64,000 bases of DNA, from NCBI RefSeq assembly GCF_900184945.1, contig NZ_FXYF01000001.1, forward strand, positions 372,001-436,000, read 5' to 3'. A program made the position numbers and the translations under genes. Of the stretch, positions 1-8,446 are shown in pieces (the stretch's first letter is position 1; each line of letters opens with the position of its first letter). The notes beneath the pieces are model-generated. The model did no database searches. It was not told where the DNA came from and saw only the letters and a program-made list of their open reading frames with translations. The stretch comes from Antarctobacter aquimaris. Lineage in GTDB: Bacteria; Pseudomonadota; Alphaproteobacteria; Rhodobacterales; Rhodobacteraceae.

Positions 1-4
1 ATCT

Positions 5-42
5 CCTCTGAGCACGCGCGCCGAAGGGGCCACGCTCAGAGG
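5..42. repeat. Inverted repeat near the window edge
   Basis: Two 9-base arms, CCTCTGAGC (5-13) and GCTCAGAGG (34-42), are perfect reverse complements separated by 20 bases. No T-tract follows on either strand, so a strong intrinsic terminator is not shown. It may end transcription of a gene left of the window or be part of the leader of the gene at 282. The rest of 1-281 shows no convincing gene. Confidence 0.4.
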
Positions 43-281
43 CGAGTTAGCAGTAGAGCCGCGCCAATGGCCATCGGCGCCGGAAAAGGCGCAACAGGGG
101 CGATATGGCGAGCGGTCATCATGGGCGGAACTATACGCCGCAAATCGCAAATGAAAACCCGTCTTTTGCAGGCAGAGCCGCGCCGACTGCGGAGGCGCGG
201 GGGCAAGGCGGGCCGCTCCACGCTTGCCCCGTTGGCCGCATCGGGCATACTTGGACCTGAGGCAGGACAACGAGGCACGAC

Positions 282-3233
282 ATGAAAGCTTGGCTGGCGG
301 TGCTCTTTGCGCTGTGCACGACCGTCGCGGCGGCGGAGGGGCGCGATGCGTCCCGCGTCTACGTCTTTGGCAATTCTCTGGTGCATCACCTGGGCGAGAC
401 GGAGGGGCACACAAACGTCCCGCACTGGCTGAACGAGATGGCCAGGGCGGATGGAAAGACGCTGGCGCTGGACGGCCAGTGGGGATTCCTGCGCAACTTT
501 GCCGACGGGTTGCCGCCGACGGCCAACTGGTCCTTTCCCGGCGTGGCCGGGGCCTGGTCGCCCGGTCAGGGCGGCTTTCGCGATGGCCGCTTTGACGCCG
601 TGGTCATCACGCCCGCCAACTTCATCCAGTACCAGCTGCCCGACGTGCCCTATGACGGCGGCAATCCCACCAAGGAAAGCCCGCTGGGCGCGGTGCAGCG
701 ACTGCTGGATTGGGTGAGCGCCAACAGCCCGGACTCGCGCCTGTTCATCTACGAGGGCTGGTCGGCGATGGACGGCCACGCCGCCCGCTTTCCGCCCGAT
801 GCGGCCGAGACGGTGGCCTACCACGCCTACAACGCCGGTGAGTATCACCAGTGGTACAAGGACCTGGTGAACGTGCTCGCGGTCACGCGCCCGAACGTGC
901 CGGTGACGCTGATCCCGGTGGCGGCGACCCTGGCCGAGCTGTTCGGTCCCGGCGGGGTGCTGGAGGATGTGCCGGTCGAGGCGCTGTATGTCGACGACGC
1001 GCCGCACGGCACGCCCACGCTGTACCTGCTGGCGGCCATGGTGAGCTATGCCTACCTCTACGAGGCGCCGCCGCCCGCGGGCTTTGCCCCGCCTGTGACG
1101 CTGCACCCGGACGTGGTGGAGAAATACCCCGAGATTGCCGCCAGGATCTGGGCGACGGTTTCAGGCCAGGCCGCCGCTCCCGCCGGCACGGCCGCACCCG
1201 CAGCGGCCGCGCCCGCCCCCGCCGTGGCCGCGCCGACCCCCCTGCCAGAGCGCCAGCCCGTCGCCCTGCCGCCGCCCGGACAGCGGCCCGAAGGGTTGCC
1301 CGCGCTGGCGATCGGGCTGAACGGCATTTCCGACTGGTCGACGCAGCATCCCTTTCTGAACCTGATGAAATCCTCGCGCGGCTGGGTCGGCAACATCGGC
1401 GACACCTGGGGTGCGGTCCGCACCGAAGAGCTGCGCGCCGGTGGCCACCTCGATGAAAACGACTGGCCGCTGCGGATCCCCGAAGGCGTCGATGCGCTGG
1501 AAACCGTGATCCTGACCGAACAGCCCGCCGAGGCAACCTCGCTGCGCGGCGATTACGTCATGACATGGCAGGGCAAGGCAGAGCTGAAGCTGGTCGGGCG
1601 GGCCAGGCGCGTACGCACCGAGGAGGGGAGGCTCACCTTTTCCTACGAGCCGGGCGAGGGGCTGGTGGCGATCTCGATCACCGCCATCGACCCGGACGAC
1701 CCGATCCGCGACATCGTCATCCTGCGCGCCGAGCATGTTCCGCTGTACGAGGCGGGGGCGATCTTCAACCCCGACTGGCTGGCGCGGATCGAGGATGTGC
1801 GCGCGGTGCGCTTCATGGACTGGATGGTGACCAACGGCTCTCCGGTGTCCACCTGGGACCAGCGGCCGGTGATGCAGACGGCCAGCTGGGGCGAATGGGG
1901 CGTGCCGGTCGAGGTCATGGTGCGGCTGGCCAACCTGATCGGGGCGGACCCCTGGTTCAACATGCCCCACCGCGCCGACGACGATTATGTCCGCCGCTTT
2001 GCCGAGGTGGTCAAACGCGACCTGGACCCGCGCCTGAAGGCCTATGTCGAGTTCTCCAACGAGGTCTGGAACGCCGGGTTCCCGCAGGCGGGCTGGGCGC
2101 GCGAACAAGCTACCGCCTTGTGGGGCGAGTCCGACCTGGGCTGGGCGCAGTTCTACGGGCTGCGGGCGGCGCAGGTGATGGACATCTGGACCCAAGTCTT
2201 TGGCGATGATGCGGAAAACCGGCTGGTGCGGGTGGTGGCGACGCACACCGGCTGGCCCGAGCTGGAGGCGCAGATCCTGCAGGCGCCGCTGGCCTTCCTG
2301 CGGCTGGGCAAGATGCCGGTCGAGAGTTTCGACGCCTACGCGGTGACCGGCTACTTCGGCTACGAGATGGGCAGCGAGGAGATGGCGCAGCGGCTGGACG
2401 GCTGGCTGGACGCGTCCGAGGCGGCGGCGCGGGTGGCGGGTGAGGCGGAGGGGCTACAGCGGGTGGCGCTGCGGGAATACGTCAAGGAACGGCGATTCGA
2501 GGGGGCGATCGTGCCGGTGGCGCGGGCGCTGGAGGCGGGATCGTTGCGGCAGCTAGTGGGGGAGGTCTTTCCCTATCACGCCGGGGCGGCGCGGCGGAAT
2601 GGGTTGCGGCTGATCATGTACGAGGGCGGCAGTCACCTGGTCGGGCACGGCGCGCGGGTGAACGATGAACGACTGACGCAGTTCTTTGTCGAATTCAGCT
2701 ATACCCCTGAAATGGCGAAACTTTATGAGGGTCTTCTGGCCGGCTGGGCGGAGGCCGGGGGCAGCCTGTTCAACGCCTTTGTCGACATCGCCCCGGCGAC
2801 GATGTGGGGCAGTTGGGGGGCGCTGCGGCATGTCGACGACCAGACCGCGCGGTGGGACATGCTGATGGCCTACAACGCCACCGGGCCGAACGGGTGGGAA
2901 CGCCGCGATGAGGCTGCTTTTGACAATGGAATCAGGGTGTTGGGGGATGAGGACCTGGGGCGGCTGGATGGCACCCCGCAGGAGGATTACCTGGTCGCCG
3001 GTCCGGGCGACGAGGTGATCTTTGCGCGCGGCGGGGCGGACGTGATCCACGGCGGGCCGGGACGGGACCGGGTGGTGCTGACCGGGTCGCTTCAAGACTA
3101 TGAGTTCGTTGAGGAAAACGGGATCGTGTCGGCGCGTTTCGCGGGCGGCGAGGTGCGGATGAGGGCGGTGGAGGAAATCGCCTTTGAGGCCGCGCCGGAC
3201 AGCGTGACGGCCATCGGCGACCTGCTGCGGTAA
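282..3233 (+). CDS. Secreted SGNH-like plus GH-A-like glycan-active protein with RTX-type tail
   Basis: This 983-residue protein starts with a signal peptide (MKAWLAVLFALCTTVAAAEG). Residues about 25-280 look like an SGNH/GDSL-type hydrolase: the nucleophile-like Ser32 lies in GNSL, and Asp239-x-x-His242 forms the DxxH motif. An Ala/Pro-rich linker (about 285-345) follows. Residues about 350-900 resemble a clan GH-A TIM barrel, with Glu594 in SNEVW as candidate acid/base and Glu781 in YEGG as candidate nucleophile. The C-terminus carries RTX-like calcium-binding glycine repeats (GGADVIHGGPGRDR). It likely acts outside the cell as an esterase and/or glycosidase on the polysaccharide made by the following genes; the substrate is unknown. 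Having both a Sec signal and an RTX-like tail is unusual. The start is the first ATG of the frame that begins the signal peptide. I infer the activities from motifs only. Confidence 0.75.
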   Translation: MKAWLAVLFALCTTVAAAEGRDASRVYVFGNSLVHHLGETEGHTNVPHWLNEMARADGKTLALDGQWGFLRNFADGLPPTANWSFPGVAGAWSPGQGGFRDGRFDAVVITPANFIQYQLPDVPYDGGNPTKESPLGAVQRLLDWVSANSPDSRLFIYEGWSAMDGHAARFPPDAAETVAYHAYNAGEYHQWYKDLVNVLAVTRPNVPVTLIPVAATLAELFGPGGVLEDVPVEALYVDDAPHGTPTLYLLAAMVSYAYLYEAPPPAGFAPPVTLHPDVVEKYPEIAARIWATVSGQAAAPAGTAAPAAAAPAPAVAAPTPLPERQPVALPPPGQRPEGLPALAIGLNGISDWSTQHPFLNLMKSSRGWVGNIGDTWGAVRTEELRAGGHLDENDWPLRIPEGVDALETVILTEQPAEATSLRGDYVMTWQGKAELKLVGRARRVRTEEGRLTFSYEPGEGLVAISITAIDPDDPIRDIVILRAEHVPLYEAGAIFNPDWLARIEDVRAVRFMDWMVTNGSPVSTWDQRPVMQTASWGEWGVPVEVMVRLANLIGADPWFNMPHRADDDYVRRFAEVVKRDLDPRLKAYVEFSNEVWNAGFPQAGWAREQATALWGESDLGWAQFYGLRAAQVMDIWTQVFGDDAENRLVRVVATHTGWPELEAQILQAPLAFLRLGKMPVESFDAYAVTGYFGYEMGSEEMAQRLDGWLDASEAAARVAGEAEGLQRVALREYVKERRFEGAIVPVARALEAGSLRQLVGEVFPYHAGAARRNGLRLIMYEGGSHLVGHGARVNDERLTQFFVEFSYTPEMAKLYEGLLAGWAEAGGSLFNAFVDIAPATMWGSWGALRHVDDQTARWDMLMAYNATGPNGWERRDEAAFDNGIRVLGDEDLGRLDGTPQEDYLVAGPGDEVIFARGGADVIHGGPGRDRVVLTGSLQDYEFVEENGIVSARFAGGEVRMRAVEEIAFEAAPDSVTAIGDLLR

Positions 3234-3389
3234 CGCGGCGCGCGGGGCGTTTACCGGGGCGGATCGGCGCCAAGGCCCGGATTTCGTTCGGCATTCGTGC
3301 GTCCTTCGTTCCCGCTCTGATCCCGGCAGGCCGGGGCCGGCGAAGGCCGCGAATCGTACAAAAGGTACGTCTTGTACGTCTTTTATGTC

Positions 3390-3403
3390 GTTTTGTACAA
3401 AAC
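3390..3403. promoter_or_regulatory. Perfect 14-bp palindrome GTTTTGTACAAAAC
   Basis: GTTTTGTACAAAAC is its own reverse complement. It sits in an AT-richer 50-bp patch that also contains another GTACAAAA and two copies of GTACGTCTT just upstream (3358-3390). The location is odd for an operator, because both flanking genes converge on it (stops at 3233 and 3469). The remaining bases of 3234-3468 show no gene. Confidence 0.4.
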
Positions 3404-3468
3404 CCGCCCGCCGGGCGCAAAATCGCGCCTCACGCCTGGGTGAGCTGCGGCATTGGGGCGCGGGGCGG

Positions 3469-4554
3469 TCAGTATTTCCGGTCCATCGGGATCAGGCCGA
3501 AGGCTTCGGTGTGAATCGTCGTCTCGTCGACTGTGGGCAGGCGCTGTTTCACCTCGGGCCGCATCGGGCCGAAATCGACCCGGTAGCTGGAGACGGTGAA
3601 GGTCTTGTCCTTCTCGGTGACGTGGAACTCGGCCCGGCAATAGAGCAGCGCCGCATTGCTGAACAAGCCGGGGTAATGATAGCCGCCCGTGGTGACGCCG
3701 AAGACGGATGTCACGCCCTTGTCGGTGAGCACCTTGAGGTGCAGCAGGTCGTCCTTGCCGTGCTGCTTGTTCAGGGCGTCGACCTCCTGGAGAAGTTCGG
3801 AATACTTGTAGCCGTCGCTGACCGAATGCTGGCGGAACCGGGTGACATAGGTGCTGGCGCAGACGCGGCGGACCACGTTGCGCGCTTCGACGTAATCGTT
3901 GCGCATGGCAAAACCGTCTTCCGGCCGCCGGGTCGTGTCGATGCCCAGCAACTGAAGTTCGCCCACGGTGTCGATGTAGGTCATCTTGTCGGCGGGGGTC
4001 TCCAGCATCACGGCGACGATTTCCGGCGGGATCGACGGCCCCTTGCTGGAAAACGCGGTGTAGGAGCTGTTGACCAGCAGGCGCGAGACCTTGAGCGCGA
4101 CGTCGAACGCCGCCGCGAGGTTGCCCTGGGCGTCCTTGTCGAGGTTCGGGAACGGCGTGTGAAAGCCCAGCTGCGCGCCCGGTTCCAGTTCGCGGCTGGG
4201 ATAGGGGCTGTTGGCGCCCCAGCGCTGGCCGAACATGAAGACCAGCGCGCAGGCCGAAACGCAGCTGTCGCCCGACCGCACCCGCGTGCCGAACGAATCC
4301 TCGCCGCGCACCAGCTTGAGGAACTGGAAGGCCTCGTTGAGGCTGCCGCCCGGGCTGTGCAGGCAGATGCGGTTCACGCCCTTCAGGTCACCGCTGTTGA
4401 AGAAATCGACCAGGTCGCCCTTTTCGATTGTCCCGGTGAACAGGTAGCCGCAGTCGTCGGGATCCTGCGGCCAGAGCCGTTTCCAGGTGCCCGCCTGGGC
4501 CTGCCCGGTGAGCGCAATCAGCAGACCGCAAAAAACCAGTGACACTATCCGCAT
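3469..4554 (-). CDS. Periplasmic ClpP/crotonase-fold serine-protease-like protein
   Basis: The 361-residue protein has a signal peptide (MRIVSLVFCGLLIALTGQAQ, cleavage near AGT). The core resembles ClpP-fold proteins of alphaproteobacteria: an SPGGS loop (residues 68-71) like the oxyanion strand, a candidate nucleophile Ser100 in CVSACALVF, and a candidate general base His132 in GFHTPF. The rest (about 190-361) has no recognised domain but contains several Cys residues consistent with an oxidising compartment. The ATG at 4554 is chosen because it starts the signal peptide and has a strong Shine-Dalgarno (GGAGGG) 4 bases upstream; the open frame extends further but without signal character. 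The substrate is unknown; the position next to exopolysaccharide genes may be coincidental. Confidence 0.7.
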   Translation of the reverse strand: MRIVSLVFCGLLIALTGQAQAGTWKRLWPQDPDDCGYLFTGTIEKGDLVDFFNSGDLKGVNRICLHSPGGSLNEAFQFLKLVRGEDSFGTRVRSGDSCVSACALVFMFGQRWGANSPYPSRELEPGAQLGFHTPFPNLDKDAQGNLAAAFDVALKVSRLLVNSSYTAFSSKGPSIPPEIVAVMLETPADKMTYIDTVGELQLLGIDTTRRPEDGFAMRNDYVEARNVVRRVCASTYVTRFRQHSVSDGYKYSELLQEVDALNKQHGKDDLLHLKVLTDKGVTSVFGVTTGGYHYPGLFSNAALLYCRAEFHVTEKDKTFTVSSYRVDFGPMRPEVKQRLPTVDETTIHTEAFGLIPMDRKY

Positions 4555-4645
4555 GAAACCCTCCGCAGCACACACAACGGAGGCCAGACTGCCCGCGCGC
4601 CGGTCGGTGTGCAAGCCTGTGCGGGTGACTTCGGGCAGAGGGTCG

Positions 4646-5851
4646 TCAACGCAGGCGCGCGATCTCGGACACCAGCACCTCGGCGCCCAGGGACGAGCGG
4701 AAATGTTCGGCCACATGGGCGCGGCCCGCCTCGGACAGGCGCAAGAGCGCGTCGGAGTCGTTCACCAGCGCGCGGATGGTGCGGGTCAGCTGGCCGGGGT
4801 TCTTCGGCTCGACCAGGTAGCCGGTGGAGCCGTCGGTGATCAGCTCGGCCACGCCGCCCGCGTTGGTGCCGATGGTCGGCACGCCCATGGCCATGGCCTC
4901 CATGTAGGCGACGCCCAGCGGTTCGTGCCAGGAGGCAAGGACGAAGAGATGCGCCTCTTCGAGCTTGGCCTTGACGGCGTTGGCGTCGATCGCGCCCAGC
5001 AGTTTCACATGATCCTGGAGGCGCAGCTTTTTCAGCAAGTCCTCCAGCTCGCGCCGGTAGCCGGTGCCGCCGTCGTCATCCTCGCCGGCGATCTCCAGCC
5101 GCACGTCGACGCCCTGGTCCAGCAGCTGCCGGGTGGCGGCCATCAGGTCCTGGTGGCCCTTGACGATGTTCAGCCGGCCGCAGGAAAACAGCCGGATCGG
5201 CCGGCCATGTTCGGGCGGCTTGTAGGGGGCGGCGCGTTTCAGCGCCTCGGTGTCGACGCCCATGGGGCGGACCAGCACCCGGTCCGGCAGGGAACCGGCG
5301 AGGGTTTCCTCGATCTCGGCCAGGATCTTGCGGGTGATGACGGTGGCAAAGCTGGCGTTGCGCCACTTGATCCGCTGGCCGGGGCCGTAGTCGGACAGCG
5401 GGCCGTGCAGCGTGAGCGAGTAGGTCGGGCCGCCCATGAGATGCGCGAAACAGGCGATCAGCGCGGCGCGGCCGCAGGAATGGGCGTGGACGTGGTCCAG
5501 CCCGCGCTCTGCCGCCTCGCGCCGCAGGCGTTCGGCGGCGGCCAGCGTCAGCAGCGCGTCGCGGGTGAATCCCGGCCCCTCGCGCAGCATCCACCAGGGC
5601 AGGCCCTGCGCGGTCAGCCGCGCCCAGGCCATGGCGGCGGGCAGCGGGTCGACATGGCCGAGGTAGGTGGTGCGGGCGATGGCCTCATCCGACCAGTCGT
5701 GCGAGATCAGCCGCTTGGGCGGCTTGCGGGTGGAGAATACGTGGACCTCGTGCCCCATCGCTTCCAGGGCCTGAAGTTCGCGCCAGAAGAAAATATGTGT
5801 CTGTCCCGGGAATTGTGGGACAATGTACCCGATACGCAAGCCTTGCGTCAC
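4646..5851 (-). CDS. GT4-family glycosyltransferase
   Basis: This is a retaining glycosyltransferase of the GT4 type with the GT-B fold. The N-terminal Rossmann half begins LRIGYIVPQFPGQTHIFFWREL. The C-terminal donor half has the E-x7-E-like signature (EPLGVAYMEAMAMGVP) and a GGVAELI loop after it. It would add a sugar from an NDP-sugar at the cytoplasmic membrane face, most likely in exopolysaccharide assembly given the flippase, Wzz-like protein and other transferases nearby. I prefer the GTG at 5851 because AAGGA lies 8 bases upstream and it directly precedes the conserved fold; an ATG 27 codons further upstream would add a non-conserved extension. It is transcribed divergently from the GT2/flippase pair. 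Sugar specificity cannot be read from the sequence. Confidence 0.85.
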   Translation of the reverse strand: MTQGLRIGYIVPQFPGQTHIFFWRELQALEAMGHEVHVFSTRKPPKRLISHDWSDEAIARTTYLGHVDPLPAAMAWARLTAQGLPWWMLREGPGFTRDALLTLAAAERLRREAAERGLDHVHAHSCGRAALIACFAHLMGGPTYSLTLHGPLSDYGPGQRIKWRNASFATVITRKILAEIEETLAGSLPDRVLVRPMGVDTEALKRAAPYKPPEHGRPIRLFSCGRLNIVKGHQDLMAATRQLLDQGVDVRLEIAGEDDDGGTGYRRELEDLLKKLRLQDHVKLLGAIDANAVKAKLEEAHLFVLASWHEPLGVAYMEAMAMGVPTIGTNAGGVAELITDGSTGYLVEPKNPGQLTRTIRALVNDSDALLRLSEAGRAHVAEHFRSSLGAEVLVSEIARLR

Positions 5852-6014
5852 CTGAAAGGTCCTTGAGATGGCAGCTGCGCCGCAGAGGCGAATGGTCTTG
5901 GTATAAGCTATGCGATTCCATGGTTTGGCCACAGTTCCGGAAGAGTTTTCAGCGCCGGGGCCGGTGGATTTTTCTCATGTGTGGCCCCATGGGTACGGGT
6001 AGCGGCTTTTGCAG
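5852..6014. promoter_or_regulatory. Divergent promoter region between two glycosyltransferase genes
   Basis: This 163-bp spacer lies between the GT4 gene (minus strand) and the GT2 gene (plus strand), so it must hold promoters for both. I see no clean sigma-70 boxes or palindrome in it. Confidence 0.4.
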
Positions 6015-6872
6015 ATGAACCCCAGCACGCAGGCGGGAGGACCGCAGGTTTCGGTCATCGTGCCGGCCAGCAACGAGGCGGCGCTGATCGGCGGCTGCCT
6101 TTCGGCGCTGCTGATGTCCGCGGGGCTGGGTGACGGTGCCGTCGAGGTGTTCGTGGTGGCCAACGGCTGCCGCGACGAGACGGCGGCGATTGCGCGGGGG
6201 TTTCAGGCCGGGTATGCGGCGCGCGGCTGGAGGCTGGAGGTGATCGAGCGGGCCGAGGGCAGCAAGCCGGGCGCGCTGAACGCCGGGGATGCCGCGGCGC
6301 GCGGCGCGGTGCGGGTCTACCTGGACGCGGACGTGACGGTGGCGCCGGCGCTGCTGGGGCAGCTGGTGCAGGCGCTGGACACCGGGGCGCCGCGCTATGC
6401 CAGCGGGCGGGTCGAGATCGCAGCGCAAAGCGCCGTCAGCCGGGCCTACGCGCGGGTCTGGCGGCGGGTGCCCTTCATGCGCAAGGTGGTGCCGGGCTGC
6501 GGGCTGTTCGCGGTCAACGCGGCGGGGCGCGCGCGCTGGGATACCTTTCCCGAGATCATCTCGGACGACATCTATGTGCGGTTGCAGTTCCGCCCCGGTG
6601 AGCGGATGGGCGTGCCGGCGTCCTACCGCTGGCCCATCGCCGAGGGCTGGGGCAACCTGGTCCGGGTGCGGCGGCGGCAGGACGCGGGGGTCGCGGAGGT
6701 CGCGGCGCGGTTTCCGGAATTGCGTCCCAACGACGACAAGCCGGCCTTTGCCCTGCGCGACAAGCTGGCGCTGGCGCTGGGCGATCCCCTGGGCTTTGCT
6801 GTCTACGCGGGGGTCGCGCTGGCGGTCCGGCTGACCCCGCGCAAGCGCCAGGACTGGAGCCGGGGCCGATGA
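6015..6872 (+). CDS. GT2-family glycosyltransferase
   Basis: The 285-residue protein has a GT-A fold glycosyltransferase N-terminus: VSVIVPASNEAALIGGCLSALL, then the metal-binding DxD-like YLDADVTV near residue 100, and later DDIYVRLQFRPGE, which resembles the acceptor-side aspartate region. A weakly hydrophobic C-terminal stretch (about residues 255-276) may touch the membrane. A TTG two codons upstream is possible, but ATG at 6015 is the simpler start; there is no strong Shine-Dalgarno. It overlaps the flippase gene by 4 bases (ATGA), so the two are translationally coupled. The role inferred is addition of one sugar to a lipid-linked intermediate later exported by the flippase. Confidence 0.85.
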   Translation: MNPSTQAGGPQVSVIVPASNEAALIGGCLSALLMSAGLGDGAVEVFVVANGCRDETAAIARGFQAGYAARGWRLEVIERAEGSKPGALNAGDAAARGAVRVYLDADVTVAPALLGQLVQALDTGAPRYASGRVEIAAQSAVSRAYARVWRRVPFMRKVVPGCGLFAVNAAGRARWDTFPEIISDDIYVRLQFRPGERMGVPASYRWPIAEGWGNLVRVRRRQDAGVAEVAARFPELRPNDDKPAFALRDKLALALGDPLGFAVYAGVALAVRLTPRKRQDWSRGR

Positions 6873-8224
6873 GCACGCTGACCATGCTGCGCGGCGGGTC
6901 GCTGACCGCGCGCGTGATGCGCTCATCGTTGCTGACGGTGGGCAGCTTCGGCTTTGGCCAGATGGTGCGGCTGGCGTCCAACCTGATCCTGACGCGGCTG
7001 CTGTTCCCCGAGGCGTTCGGCCTGATGGCGCTGGTCATGGTGTTCCTGATGGGGCTGGGGCAGTTTTCCGACGTCGGCGTGACCCCGGCGATCATGCAGT
7101 CACGGCGCGGCGACGACCGCGATTTCCTCAACACCGCCTGGACGATCCAGGTGGTGCGCGGCTTTGGCCTGTGGATCGTCGCCTGCGCGCTGGCCTTTCC
7201 CATGGCCTGGGTCTACGGCCAGCCGATCCTGACGCAGATCCTGCCGGTGTCGGCGCTGACGCTGCTGATCACCGGGTTCCGGCCGACGCGGATGGTGACG
7301 GCCAACCGGCACCTGATGCTGGGCCGGGTGACGGTGCTGGACATCGGCACGCAGCTGGCCGGGGTGCTGGTGGCGATCGGGCTGGCCTGGTGGTGGGGGT
7401 CGGTCTGGGCGCTGGTGGTGTCGGGCGTGATCGGCGCGCTGATCGAGGTCTGGCTCAACTGGCGCTACCTGCCCGGCGAGCCGAACCGCCTGCGCTGGGA
7501 ATCCGCCGCCGCGCACGAGCTGATCGGCTTCGGCAAATGGGTCTTTCTCGCCACCGTCTGCGGGTTTTTCTTTACCCAGGCCGACAAGATGCTGATCGGC
7601 AAGTTCATCGCGCTGGACCACTTCGGCATCTACAACATCGGCTTTTTCTGGGCCTCGTTCCCGCTGATGCTGGGCAACCTGGTCACGCACAAGATCCTGA
7701 TCCCGGTCTACCGCGAGACACCGCCGACCGAGAGCCGCGCCAATTTCGTCAAGCTGCGCAAGATGCGCTTTGCCGTGTCGGCCCTGCTGATCGGCTTTGT
7801 CGGCATCTTCGCGCTGCTGGGCGACTGGCTGGTGCAGATGCTCTACGACGACCGCTATGCCGAGGCGGGCGCGGTGGCGGTGGTGCTGGCCTGCGCGCAG
7901 ATCCCCATGCTGATCGTGATGACCTATGATCAGGCGGCGCTGGCGGCGGGGGATTCGCGGCGCTACTTTGTGCTGGCGCTGGTGCGCGCCGTGCTGATGG
8001 TGGGCTGCGTGATGGCCGGGCTGTCCAGCGACGGGCTGACCGGGGCGCTGACCGGGCAGGCGGCGGCCTACCTGCTGGCCTATCCGGCGGTGGTCTGGCT
8101 GGCGCGCCGCATGGGCGCCTGGGACCCGCTGCATGACATGGTGATGGCGGGGATCGGCCTGGCGCTGGCCTCTTGCGCGCTGTGGTTGAACTGGTCCTCG
8201 ATTCTGACAATCGTGGAGATATAG
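6869..8224 (+). CDS. Wzx-like oligosaccharide/lipid-linked unit flippase
   Basis: This is a 451-residue polytopic membrane protein of the MATE/MOP polysaccharide-exporter type. It opens with an amphipathic start and VGSFGFGQMVRLASNLILTRLLFP, typical of the first helix of the family, and has about 12-14 hydrophobic segments to the C-terminus. It would flip an undecaprenyl-linked or other lipid-linked glycan across the inner membrane. The start codon overlaps the GT2 stop (ATGA). It precedes the PKS gene by 222 bases. The PKS-NRPS genes close behind leave open that it exports a glycosylated lipid or lipopeptide instead of a polysaccharide repeat. Confidence 0.85.
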   Translation: MSTLTMLRGGSLTARVMRSSLLTVGSFGFGQMVRLASNLILTRLLFPEAFGLMALVMVFLMGLGQFSDVGVTPAIMQSRRGDDRDFLNTAWTIQVVRGFGLWIVACALAFPMAWVYGQPILTQILPVSALTLLITGFRPTRMVTANRHLMLGRVTVLDIGTQLAGVLVAIGLAWWWGSVWALVVSGVIGALIEVWLNWRYLPGEPNRLRWESAAAHELIGFGKWVFLATVCGFFFTQADKMLIGKFIALDHFGIYNIGFFWASFPLMLGNLVTHKILIPVYRETPPTESRANFVKLRKMRFAVSALLIGFVGIFALLGDWLVQMLYDDRYAEAGAVAVVLACAQIPMLIVMTYDQAALAAGDSRRYFVLALVRAVLMVGCVMAGLSSDGLTGALTGQAAAYLLAYPAVVWLARRMGAWDPLHDMVMAGIGLALASCALWLNWSSILTIVEI

Positions 8225-8399
8225 GCGGATGCTGGCCCTTTTCCTGCCTTTCCAGCACGGTGCGGACGCGGATCGCGGCGCGGTCCGGGACAATCCCGAA
8301 CAGGTCGGGGCATTGTCGCGGCCAGCCCGGCGCGATGCCGTTTCGAGCGCCCGTTTGGGACCAATTTTGGCGAAACCTCCTAAAAATTGCCGCAATTCA

Positions 8400-8415
8400 C
8401 CGCCAAATGTGGCGG
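8400..8415. promoter_or_regulatory. Palindrome CCGCCA-AATG-TGGCGG upstream of the PKS
   Basis: The 16 bases CCGCCAAATGTGGCGG form two 6-base arms around AATG. They lie 31 bases before the PKS start in the 8225-8446 spacer. The right half AAATGTGGCG recurs, also as part of an inverted repeat, in the promoter region of the Wzz-like gene (21159-21168). It is a candidate operator shared by the island. Another palindromic patch, CCAATTTTGG, lies at 8361-8370. Confidence 0.45.
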
Positions 8416-8446
8416 CGGGTGGCGGCGCAGACATGCGAGGTCAGGC

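Noticed and set aside
36-1106. Minus-strand 356-codon frame at the left edge
   Set aside because: It is antisense to the signal peptide and SGNH-like region of the gene at 282, with Arg/His-rich low-complexity content. Its last 28 codons (MMTARHIAPVAP...) start at an ATG without Shine-Dalgarno and are too short to support.
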